Program-made: the position numbers and the translations under genes | Shown here: positions 1-7,530 of the stretch, piece after piece | Position numbering within the stretch: the first letter of the stretch is position 1 | How the letters are laid out: every line of letters begins with the position of its first letter | The notes under the pieces: generated by a model | Told to the model about the DNA's origin: nothing | Database searches by the model: none | Seen by the model: only the letters and a program-made list of their open reading frames with translations | Assembly (NCBI GenBank): GCA_964396535.1 | Contig: CAYNFT010000056.1 | Location: 1 to 13,484 of the forward strand | DNA: 13,484 bases | Direction: 5' to 3' | From: CAYNFT01 sp964396535 | GTDB lineage: Bacteria; Chloroflexota; Dehalococcoidia; Dehalococcoidales; UBA2162

Positions 1-147
1 TATCGTGACATCGGGCTCTCCAGTGATACTGAAATGGATAGTCTTGCCATCAAGAGTGTCAAGACGCGGTGCCAGAGGAAATGTTTTTACCGGCAATTCC
101 ATCCCGACGGGGCTGAGACATTTATAAACCCTATCTTTCTCTGCCAT
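1..147 (-). CDS. U0: N-terminal fragment of UGSC-like selenoprotein, cut by window edge
   Basis: Only the first 49 codons lie in the window; the gene continues past the left edge, so its TGA and C-terminal domain are not seen. The start is the ATG at 145-147, preceded by a GGGAGA Shine-Dalgarno sequence and by its own promoter at 181-209. The protein begins MAEKDRVYKCLSPVG, followed by the array-wide PLAPRLDTLDGKTI signature. It is almost identical to the start of U5 at the other end of the window, including the short SITGEPDVTI segment where U1-U4 have SI-x-x-GG-[ED]-Q. It is therefore a C-type copy. U5 starts with TTG where U0 has ATG. That it is a full selenoprotein is inferred from the other copies. 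Confidence 0.8.
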   Translation of the reverse strand, partial: MAEKDRVYKCLSPVGMELPVKTFPLAPRLDTLDGKTIHFSITGEPDVTI

Positions 148-180
148 TTTCGTTCTCCCTAAATTATTATTTATAAATTA

Positions 181-209
181 AGTCTAATCCTCCCGTGAGG
201 GCTTGTCAA
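181..209 (-). promoter_or_regulatory. sigma70-type promoter of U0
   Basis: On the minus strand TTGACA (204-209) is a perfect -35 box. It is followed by a 17-bp spacer and TAGACT (181-186) as the -10 box. An AT-rich TTTTAAAA tract sits just upstream, like an UP element. The same arrangement with the same spacer recurs before U1, U2, U3 and U4. The predicted leader is short, about 30 nt, ending in the Shine-Dalgarno sequence. Confidence 0.75.
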
Positions 210-263
210 TTTTAAAAGCAACTATTTTTTGTTGCAAGTAGTAGCTTGTTGATGAAGAACTAT

Positions 264-293
264 AAAGGAGCACCTCTAACGAGGTGCTCCTTT
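264..293. terminator. Hairpin terminator downstream of U1, probably bidirectional
   Basis: AAAGGAGCACCTC (264-276), a TAAC loop and GAGGTGCTCCTTT (281-293) form a perfect 13-bp stem flanked by A and T runs on both sides. It lies about 130 bp beyond the U1 stop and upstream of the U0 promoter, so it would insulate U0 from U1 transcription. Copies occur after U3 and U5. The remaining part of 148-422 holds the U0 promoter and a tail conserved with the other copies; I see no gene in it. Confidence 0.75.
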
Positions 294-422
294 ATTCGGT
301 TTTAACTTACAGGCCTAGCTAATCAATAACTATATTGCTATTTAGCCCTTTTCCGTACCTTACCACATGCATTCTGGCCATTTGGAGCCATGCGAATGCG
401 GAGAGAACAATCCGGCTATAGC

Positions 423-2180
423 CTACCGCCAGACGTCAATGTTGTAGGCATTCCCTCTACCACCACGACCGCCACCAAAAAGTGCCATCTCTTCGCCAGC
501 ACCGGTGACAATTATGCAGTTTTCAATAGGATCATTCATAGCTGGCAGCATGTAGTCATCAGGCAGCTCTTTCCAGGGCTTCCCTGACGTTCTCTCTATC
601 CCCATCCAGGCATTCGTCCGCATATCAGGCCACGAGTGAGTCCGGTACTCTTTCATCGTGGTGAAACTTTGCTGGTAGATCCACTCGTATACCTCATCTT
701 TTGACTTAAAGCCATACTCATAAAGGTGCTGAGCCATCTCGGGAAGCATGATAAAGGTAAGGCCTCCCTCATTGCCAGCCCACATGCCAGGCATGAGATA
801 TTCCAGCCAGTTGTGCGGGCCGGGGATGCCTTTAACACCGAGTCTCCTGGCTATCCCCCCGTGACCGCTCTTCTGAAATGCCCTGTATCCGCCCGGAGAG
901 AACGTGGTACCCCGGTTGCCTGCTCCAGCCGGCACAAGAACGCTGTCATTCTTCTTGAAGCCATTCTCTTCGTTTAAGCCTTTCCAGCCCGGTGGCAGCG
1001 CGTCTGCATTCTCGGGGAAGCAGTTAGTAATGCCGCTTCCAAAGACACCGCAGTTGGTTACGCTCGGGATATTGCCGCCGAGGTTGCGCCACATGAGGTC
1101 ACCAGCACGTCCAAGACACCTGTTGGACGGGTTGCCGGGTCCAAGGACGTTAACGTCGAAGTTCATGCCTACCTCCTTGGCGATGGGGCCGCTGATACAG
1201 AAACCACCGCCGCCGCGTCCGTCCCCACAACCACCACCTGATTCGGCAATGGCAAGCAAAATTGGCATATGCTCCGGCTTGCAGCCGGCCATCACGCCGA
1301 TAATCGCCACCTTTTCCACTGTTGCGCTCCGCCTCATGGGCATGAAGTAAACCGGGTCGCCCTTCTCTCCCGAACTCCCCATCTGGTTTATTCTATCACC
1401 AAGTCTGTGAGTAGACTGGTAGGTTATTACCTCATCCGGTTTGTGACTGGTGCCCTTGAACATCTCTGCCACCCGTTCCTCGGTGGGTACTACTATCGGA
1501 AGACCGTCCGTATAGAGGGCCATGGGCACATTTCCCAGTGTGGGAACAATCTCCGTCTGCTGGTAAAACTCATGTGCTTCTTCAATGGGACCTTCAAAGA
1601 GCACTCTCTTGTCTGGCACTTCCCACCTGCCGCCTTTCTTCTCCTCTTCCGTCAACGGCCGGACCAGGGCATCCATCAAGGGCTCGATGAATCTGTCAAC
1701 ATCTTCGGGCCCGGGAAGCGTACGCGAACAGTGTACGCGCCGTAAATGGGGAATTCCGTTCAGCTTGGCCGCCTGTTCGAAGCATTCATCCTGGTCTCCG
1801 TAAATGATGAACACACTCGGGATACCGGCTTTCTCAACTGTTGATAAATGGGGCAACTGCTCCCATATAGCACCATGTCACCAGATAACCCCGCGTATCA
1901 GGGCATCAGCATCTTTCATCTCCTCTTCTGTCAGTGCAATGCTTCCGGCCTTGGTTAAGTGGGCAGCAGCTCTAGTGACATGCCAGTCCACATTGGGATA
2001 CTTTTCCTGCAACTTTTTCGGTAAGGGTATCAGGATATCCTGCTCACCTCCGGCGCCGATGCTGAAATAGATTTTTTTGCCATCAAGTTTGTTCAGGCGC
2101 GGCGCCAGGGGAGATAGCTCCACCGGCTCCTGGATTCCAACAGGATTGAGACATTTATGCACCTTGTCTGTCTTTGCCAT
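423..2180 (-). CDS. U1: UGSC-like selenoprotein, read through in-frame UGA (Sec101), 585 aa, type A
   Basis: One reading frame runs from ATG (2178-2180, after AAGGAG with good spacing) to TAG (423-425) and is interrupted only by TGA at 1878-1880. A standard gene caller would split it into a protein of about 100 aa and one of 477 aa beginning at an unsupported TTG (1854-1856). Visible parts: a PLAPRL and DGK-x-IYFSIGAGGEQD segment near 28-55; GVIW-Sec-HGAIWEQL at 97-109; VEKAGIPSV soon after; DQDEC with Cys133; LYTDGLPIVVPTEERV from 222; ATVEKVA and VMAGC near 297; Cys308, Cys318, Cys377 and Cys387; SGHGGIARRLGVKGIPGP near 428; a final IIVTGAGEE and Gly-rich tail ending YNIDVWR. The domain pattern matches the UGSC selenoprotein group as I remember it; the reaction is unknown to me and it is presumably a redox enzyme. 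The Cys of U-G-S-C is Ala here. No signal peptide or membrane segment is seen. A separate-genes reading is unlikely because of the hairpin and the conserved codons after TGA. Confidence 0.82.
1848..1866 (-). promoter_or_regulatory. bSECIS-like hairpin of U1
   Basis: On the minus strand the stem AUGGG(A)GC, loop AGUU and GCCCCAU begins 11 nt after the UGA at 1878-1880. It has seven base pairs and one bulged A. The loop contains GU 21-22 nt after the UGA. The E. coli fdhF SECIS has its loop GU at nearly the same distance. The same loop and a covarying stem recur in the other copies. Confidence 0.7.
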
Positions 2181-2213
2181 CTTCACTCTCCTTAAATCAT
2201 TATTCTAAAATAA

Positions 2214-2242
2214 AGTCTAATTCTCTCGCTAGGGTTTGTCAA
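2214..2242 (-). promoter_or_regulatory. sigma70-type promoter of U1
   Basis: On the minus strand TTGACA (2237-2242) is followed by a 17-bp spacer and TAGACT (2214-2219), with an AT-rich block upstream. The leader then runs about 30 nt to AAGGAG and the ATG at 2178-2180. Between this promoter and the U2 stop there is no 13-bp terminator hairpin, unlike the equivalent gaps after U1, U3 and U5, so U2 transcripts may also enter U1. Confidence 0.75.
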
Positions 2243-2387
2243 TTTTAAAAGGAACTATTGTTTTGTTGCAGGTAGTAGCTTGTTGATGAAGAACTATACT
2301 TCTATTTCAGTCCTTTCCCATGCCCTACTATGTGCATTCTGGCCATTTGGAGCCATGCGAATACGGAGAGATCAATCCGTATATACC

Positions 2388-4130
2388 CTACCGCCACGCG
2401 TCTATGCTGTAGGCAGGGTCGGAGCCAGGTCTGCGAGCGCCAAGCCACTGGAGATATTCTTCGCCCCCACCGGTAACAATTATGCAGCTCTCATAAGGAT
2501 CGCTCACAGCCGGCACCATAGCATCATCACCCAGCTCTTTCCATGGTTTCCCTGAAGTTTTTTCTATCCCCAGCCAGGAATTTGTCTGACGATCAGGCCA
2601 TGAGTGGGTCCTGTATTGTTTCATTGGCATAAAGCTTGCTTTATAGATCCACTCGTATACCTCATCTTTAGACTTAAAGCCATACTCATACAGGTGTTGA
2701 GCCATCTGGGGAAGCATGAGAAATGTAATACCCCCCTCCCTGCCAGCCCAGAGTTCAGGGACCATGTATTCCAGCCAGTTGTGCGGGCCGGGGATGCCTT
2801 TGACACCAAGACGTCTGGCTATGCCCCCGTGACCACTCTTCTGAAATGCCCGGTATCCACCCGGGGAGAACTCGGTACGGTGTATAATGGTTGAGCCACC
2901 TGGCCCCAAGCCCATTCCAAAAATAATACTCTCGTCCTTGTTAAAGCCATACTCTTCGTTTAAGCCTTTCCAGCCTGGTGGTAGCGCATCTGCGTCCTCG
3001 GGAATGCAGTTAAAAAGCGGGCACCCCATGACACCACAGTTGGTTACGGCTGGAATATTGCCACCAAAGTTACGCCACATTAGCTCAGCGGCACGGGCGA
3101 TACTCCTGTTAGCCGGGTTCCCGGGGCCAAGTATGCCGACGTCAAAGTTCATGCCTATCTCCCTGGCGATGGGACCACTGACACAGAAGCCCTGACTGCC
3201 GCGGCCACCACCACAGCCACCCCCTGATTCGGCGATAGCCAGTACCACAGGCAGGTACTCCGGCTTACAGCCGGCCATTACCGCAATAGTCGCCACCTTT
3301 TCCACGGTAGCCGTCCGCCTCACGGACTCGAACCGCACCACACTGCCCTTCTTTTGTCCCTCTCCCCTCATTGGTGCTCTATGATCAGACTGGAGAGCTA
3401 TCATTTCATCCGGTTTGTGGCTGGTGCCCTTGAGCATCTCCTGCACACGTTCCTCGGTGGGAACTACTACCGGAAGACCGTCCGTATAGAGGGCGATAGG
3501 AGCATTTTGTAGCGCCGGGTACTTCTCTGTCTGATAGTAAAATTCCTCTGCTTCCTCAAGAGTACCTTCAAATAGCACCCTCTTATCCGGTAACTCCCAC
3601 CGGCCGCTTCCCTTTTCCTCTTCCGCTAAGGGTCTGGTCAGGGCATCAAACATGGCCTTAGTGAATCCTTTAACATCTTCAGGGCCGGGAAGTGTACGCG
3701 AAACGTGTACCCGCCGTAGATGGGGAGCACCGCTTAACAGACACGCCTGCCTCCAGCATTCATCCTGGTCTCCATAAATGAGGGATACACTTGGGATACC
3801 TGCTTTCTCAGCTTTTGCTAAATCGGACAACTGTCCCCATATAGCACCATGTCACCAGACTACCCCTGCTATCAGAGCATCAGCGGTTTTCATCTCCTCA
3901 TCCGATAATTCAGCACTAAAACCAAATGACTTCTTTATTTTCCAGTTCACATTGGGATAATCTTTCGGCAATCCCCGCTCTAAGGGTATCGTGATATCCT
4001 GGTCACCTCCGTCATTGATACTTAAATAGATAGTTTTGCCATCAATGGTGTCAAGACGCGGCGCCAGGGGAAATAAGTCTACCGGATCCTGGATTCCCAC
4101 GGGATTGAGACATTTGTATTTTTCTGCCAT
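2388..4130 (-). CDS. U2: UGSC-like selenoprotein, read through in-frame UGA (Sec93), 580 aa, type B
   Basis: The frame starts at ATG 4128-4130 behind AAGGAG and ends at TAG 2388-2390, with one internal TGA at 3852-3854. Around the TGA it reads GVVW-Sec-HGAIWGQL, then AEKAGIPSVSLIYGDQDEC with a conserved Cys about 30 residues after Sec. The C-terminal part carries LYTDGLPVVVPTEERV, TATVEKVATIAVMAGC, a Gly/Cys-rich GGGCGGGRG segment, TNCGVMGCPLFNC, SGHGGIARRLGVKGIPGP and a tail ending YSIDAWR. Compared with U1 and U4, the N-terminal part lacks about five to eight residues before the EEEM helix, and there is a longer GMGLGPGGSTI segment in the C-terminal half. It is closest to U3, with 413 bp identical. 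The function is inferred as for U1. Confidence 0.82.
2653..3065. repeat. 413-bp direct repeat within U2, identical to 4662-5074 in U3
   Basis: Aligning U2 with U3 at an offset of 2009 bases, I find no mismatch between 2653 and 3065. The tract is bounded by a C/T difference at 2652/4661 and an A/G difference at 3066/5075. Outside it the two genes differ much more, including at amino-acid positions. This indicates gene conversion or a recent unequal exchange within the C-terminal coding half. Confidence 0.85.
3822..3840 (-). promoter_or_regulatory. bSECIS-like hairpin of U2
   Basis: The core stem GGAC, loop AGUU and GUCC (3825-3836) lies 15 nt after the UGA at 3852-3854. A further AU/AU pairing lies beyond an asymmetric GG/G internal loop. 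The stem sequence differs from that of U1 but still pairs, and the loop is unchanged. Confidence 0.65.
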
Positions 4131-4163
4131 TTTCACTCTCCTTAAATCATTATTTATGAAGAA

Positions 4164-4192
4164 AGTATAATTCTCTCTTTAGGCCTTGTCAA
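4164..4192 (-). promoter_or_regulatory. sigma70-type promoter of U2
   Basis: On the minus strand TTGACA (4187-4192), a 17-bp spacer and TATACT (4164-4169) give a near-consensus promoter with a TTTTAAAA tract directly upstream. The predicted leader ends with AAGGAG before the ATG at 4128-4130. The rest of the 4131-4396 gap holds the terminator hairpin and a conserved tail, with no gene. Confidence 0.8.
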
Positions 4193-4247
4193 TTTTAAAA
4201 GGAACTATTGTTTGGTTGCAGGTAGTAGCTTGTTGATGAAGAACTGT

Positions 4248-4277
4248 AAAGGAGCACCTCGTTAGAGGTGCTCCTTT
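4248..4277. terminator. Hairpin terminator downstream of U3, probably bidirectional
   Basis: AAAGGAGCACCTC, loop GTTA and GAGGTGCTCCTTT form a perfect 13-bp stem flanked by A and T runs. It is the same element as at 264-293, with a reversed loop (GTTA against TAAC). That pattern suggests the hairpin can invert or that only the palindrome is under selection. It separates U3 from the U2 promoter. Confidence 0.75.
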
Positions 4278-4396
4278 ATACGGGTTTAACTTACAGGCCT
4301 GGCTAATCAATAACTATATTTCTATTTTAATCCTTCCTACGTGCCTTCTGGTTATTTGGAGTCATGCGAATGCAGAAAGACCAATCCGGCTAGACC

Positions 4397-6151
4397 CTAC
4401 CGCCACGCGTCTATGCTGTAGGCACCTTCCCCTCCAGGGCCACGACCGCCAAGCCACTGGGGATATTCTTCGCCCCCACCGGTAACAATTATGCAGCTCG
4501 AACGAGGCTCGTTCACAGCCGGCACCATGTAATCATCGTCCAGCTCTTTCCATGGCTTCCCTGAAGTTTTTTCTATCCCCAGCCAGGCATTTGTCTGAAC
4601 ATCAGGCCACGAGTGAGTCCGGTATTCTTTCATCGGCATAAAGCTTGCTTTATAGATCCATTCGTATACCTCATCTTTAGACTTAAAGCCATACTCATAC
4701 AGGTGTTGAGCCATCTGGGGAAGCATGAGAAATGTAATACCCCCCTCCCTGCCAGCCCAGAGTTCAGGGACCATGTATTCCAGCCAGTTGTGCGGGCCGG
4801 GGATGCCTTTGACACCAAGACGTCTGGCTATGCCCCCGTGACCACTCTTCTGAAATGCCCGGTATCCACCCGGGGAGAACTCGGTACGGTGTATAATGGT
4901 TGAGCCACCTGGCCCCAAGCCCATTCCAAAAATAATACTCTCGTCCTTGTTAAAGCCATACTCTTCGTTTAAGCCTTTCCAGCCTGGTGGTAGCGCATCT
5001 GCGTCCTCGGGAATGCAGTTAAAAAGCGGGCACCCCATGACACCACAGTTGGTTACGGCTGGAATATTGCCACCGAAGTTACGCCACATTAGCTCAGCGG
5101 CACGGCCAATACTCCTGTTAGCCGGGTTCCCGGGGCCTAATATGCCGACGTCAAAGTTCATCCCTATCTCCTTGGCAATGGGACCACTGACACAGAAAGC
5201 CTGACTGCCGCGGCCACCACCACAACCACCCCCTGATTCGGCAATAGCCAGTACCACAGGCAGGTATTCCGGCTTACAACCGGCCATTACTGCAATAGTC
5301 GCCACCTTTTCCACCGTAGCCGTCCGCCTCACGGACTGGAACCGCACCACACTGCCCTTCTTCCCTCCACCTCCCCTCATTCCCCTCATTGGTGCTCTAT
5401 GATCAGACTGGAGAGCTATCAGTTCATCCGGTTTGTGGCTGGTGCCCTTGAGCATTTTCTGTACACGTTCCTCGGTGGGAACTACTACCGGAAGACCGTC
5501 CGTATATAGCGCAATAGGAGGGGCATTTCGTAGCGCGGGAATATTCTCCGTCTGATTGTAAAACTCCTCTGCTTCCTCAAGAGTACCTTCAAACAGCACT
5601 CTCTTATCCGGCAGCTCCAATCGACCGCTTCCCTTTTCCTCTTCCGTTAAGGGTCTGGTCAGGGCATCAAACATAGGCCCAATGAATCCGTCAACATCTT
5701 CAGGGCCGGGAAGTGTACGCGAAACGTGCACACGCCGTAAATAACCCGAACCGCTCAACATGCCCGCCTGCCTGAAGCATTCATCCTGGTCTCCATAAAT
5801 GAGGGATACCGTCGGAGCGCCTGCTCGCTCAACATCTGCTACCTGGAACAACTGTTCCCAAATAGCGCCGTGTCACCATATTACCCCTGCAATCATCGCA
5901 TCGCAGGTTTTCATCTCCTCTTCCGTCAATTCGGCACTGAAACCGAACTGCCTCTTTATTTGCCAGTTCACATTAGGATAATCAGCCGGCAATTTCTTCA
6001 GCAAGGGTATCGTGATATCCTGATCACCTCCAGCATTGATACAGACATAGATAGTCTTGCCATCAATGGTGTCAAGACGTGGCGCCAGAGGAAATAAGTC
6101 TACTGGCTCCTGGAATCCAACAGGATTGAGACACTTATATTTTTCTGCCAT
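4397..6151 (-). CDS. U3: UGSC-like selenoprotein, read through in-frame UGA (Sec93), 584 aa, type B
   Basis: The frame runs from ATG 6149-6151 to TAG 4397-4399 with a single TGA at 5873-5875. The codons around it give GVIW-Sec-HGAIWEQL. Here the codons after TGA are CAC GGC GCT ATT, while U1 and U2 have CAT GGT GCT ATA: the same amino acids, which shows that this stretch is translated. The downstream segment is ERAGAPTVSLIYGDQDEC, then LYTDGLPVVVPTEERV and the array-wide Cys/Gly-rich core, ending YSIDAWR. U3 has a small internal duplication, MRGMRGGGG, where U2 has MRGEG, made by a 9-bp direct repeat near 5380-5397. It is the last copy before the AAA+/VWA island. The function is inferred as for U1. 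Confidence 0.82.
4662..5074. repeat. 413-bp direct repeat within U3, identical to 2653-3065 in U2
   Basis: This is the partner of the identical tract in U2. It codes for the region around SGHGGIARRLG, GIPGPHNWLEY and the Met/Leu-rich helix before YEWIYKASF, so the two proteins share this part exactly. Confidence 0.85.
5845..5858 (-). promoter_or_regulatory. bSECIS-like hairpin of U3
   Basis: The perfect 5-bp stem GGAAC, loop AGUU and GUUCC begins 14 nt after the UGA at 5873-5875. Compared with U2, one G-C pair of the stem is replaced by A-U. Compared with U1, two positions have changed on both arms and still pair. This covariation with an invariant loop is the best evidence for a selected RNA structure. 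Confidence 0.7.
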
Positions 6152-6183
6152 TTTCAGTCTCCTTAAATCATTATTTATGAAAA

Positions 6184-6212
6184 AGTATAATTCTCTCTTT
6201 AGGGTTTGTCAA
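6184..6212 (-). promoter_or_regulatory. sigma70-type promoter of U3
   Basis: On the minus strand TTGACA (6207-6212), a 17-bp spacer and TATACT (6184-6189). Homology with the upstream regions of the other copies ends about 25 bp further right, near 6235, where the non-homologous island begins. Confidence 0.8.
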
Positions 6213-6270
6213 TTTTAAAAAAGCAATCATTTTAGTTAGTCAGAGGCACTCCACCCATTAAATATGGCAA

Positions 6271-6290
6271 AGCCCGGACTGAACCGGGCT
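6271..6290 (-). terminator. Hairpin terminator downstream of the AAA+/VWA operon
   Basis: On the minus strand AGCCCGG, a 6-nt loop and CCGGGCT, followed by TTT, form a 7-bp GC-rich stem. It lies about 47 bp beyond the VWA gene stop and before the U3 promoter. The U tract is short, so termination strength is uncertain. Confidence 0.6.
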
Positions 6291-6336
6291 GTCTTATCTG
6301 CTCATGGTTGTAAATTCATGCCACCAGGCTGGCAAC

Positions 6337-7530
6337 TTAATCTCTCAAAGGAGAAAACCCTTCCCTTCTGCCCACTAGATAGTCCTCAACTAGAACTTCG
6401 CCGAGTGTGGATGGGGAAGTGAAAAAAACTCTCCCTAGATTCCTTTTGGCTATAGTTGAAGCCAGACTCTTCAATTCTGGAACTTCATCCAGCATGATTA
6501 TATTCAAACCTATCTTCTCCTGACGGTAACGAGAAGCTTCCTCAATAAGCCCGGTTGCTGCTTTTTCGAAAGGTAAATGCCAGCCATCTTCATTATTTGG
6601 CTCGGTATCGGTTATAAGATAGGCCTGTTTATCTCCATACTCATTCCTGACGGCTCTTCTGAAAGCGGCCAGTGCAGCCTTGATATCGGTGTCGCCCCCA
6701 CTGATAACTTCATTGACGATTTCCCCGGGCTCTATTTGCTTAACCTTATCTGAAAACACAAACACTTTCAGCGAATTCTCAGGCTCTCTCATTATCAATT
6801 TGGAGAGGGCTAAGGCTGTTTCCATAGCTGCTTCTAGCTTATGACAATCTCTCATTGAGCCACTCTCATCAATTACGATAGCGGCACACAACTTTGACTG
6901 GTGAATCTCTTCATGTACTTCAAAGTCTTCGGGTTCAAATTTTAACTGTCCGCTTCTTTTTAGGGCGTTGAGTGCAGTGCGCTCCAGGTCGACTGAGGCG
7001 TAATCATCACCTACCTCGTAGCGCCTGGTAAGTAGTGATAGCTCCACTCCAAAGTCTAACCTTTCGATAGGATGAGAGCCCGAGCTTTTTCTGCTAAGAT
7101 TCTTTAAAATTCTCTCTAAAGCACCGGCTGCGAGCTTCTTGACCCCCTTCGAGGTTACTATGACCTTGCCTTTCTGGATACCGATAAAACCGTTATGCTC
7201 GTATTCTTCTAATGCTCGTCTTACGTCTTCCTCGTTGATGTCTTCTCTCTCCTGCCTCGGTAACCCTGGCTTATCTCCTAATTCCTCCCAGTCGTCACTC
7301 TGGAATATACCCTCAGTGTCGTCGTCTGTTTCTTCGCCTTCCAAATCGTTGTCCAGTCTTTGGGCCATTTGCTTGGCAGCTTCCTGATGGATAGAGCTAT
7401 CCAGGTCTTGCTGAGCTTTTTTGACTAGGTCTGGGAGATAACGGTCTTCACTATAGGCTATCTCTTGCAGCAGATCGCTCTCTTTTTTAAATTGACATCG
7501 AGTGCAGTATTCAACGCCTATCTGTTTCAT
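6337..7530 (-). CDS. VWA (MIDAS) protein, BchD/CbbO/NorD-like partner of AAA+ ATPase, 397 aa
   Basis: The C-terminal half (about 216-370) is a von Willebrand factor A domain. It has an intact metal-ion-dependent adhesion site: D-E-S-G-S at 221-225, Thr281 in GGDTD and Asp308 in LITDTEP. Upstream are a CxxC pair (Cys9, Cys12), an acidic linker (about 61-100), a helix-rich segment and a YEVGDDYASVDLERT motif (171-185), a type of sequence often found just before VWA domains of chelatase-like proteins. The ATG overlaps the TGA of the ATPase gene (ATGA at 7527-7530), so the two are translationally coupled and probably form a complex. Known relatives of this architecture insert Mg or Co into tetrapyrroles or remodel enzymes such as Rubisco and nitric oxide reductase. 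Which client is used here is not shown. Proximity suggests the Sec proteins, but no tetrapyrrole gene is present either way. Confidence 0.85.
   Translation of the reverse strand: MKQIGVEYCTRCQFKKESDLLQEIAYSEDRYLPDLVKKAQQDLDSSIHQEAAKQMAQRLDNDLEGEETDDDTEGIFQSDDWEELGDKPGLPRQEREDINEEDVRRALEEYEHNGFIGIQKGKVIVTSKGVKKLAAGALERILKNLSRKSSGSHPIERLDFGVELSLLTRRYEVGDDYASVDLERTALNALKRSGQLKFEPEDFEVHEEIHQSKLCAAIVIDESGSMRDCHKLEAAMETALALSKLIMREPENSLKVFVFSDKVKQIEPGEIVNEVISGGDTDIKAALAAFRRAVRNEYGDKQAYLITDTEPNNEDGWHLPFEKAATGLIEEASRYRQEKIGLNIIMLDEVPELKSLASTIAKRNLGRVFFTSPSTLGEVLVEDYLVGRREGFSPLRD

Noticed and set aside
1854..1880. Two separate genes with stop-start coupling (TGA, then TTG 21 nt later)
   Set aside because: The codons between are conserved as protein in five copies. 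The only purine-rich sequence near the TTG is 3 nt away, too close for a Shine-Dalgarno site, and is better explained as part of the hairpin stem.
2189..2200. Two-codon upstream ORF (ATG ATT TAA) overlapping the Shine-Dalgarno site in leaders of U1-U4
   Set aside because: It has no ribosome binding site of its own and is absent from U0, where the sequence is AATAATAATTTAG, so it looks like by-chance AT-rich sequence.
5873..5875. UGA read as tryptophan (alternative genetic code)
   Set aside because: The AAA+ gene ends in TGA in an ATGA overlap, Trp is written TGG throughout, and only one TGA occurs per gene at the same site with a hairpin after it.
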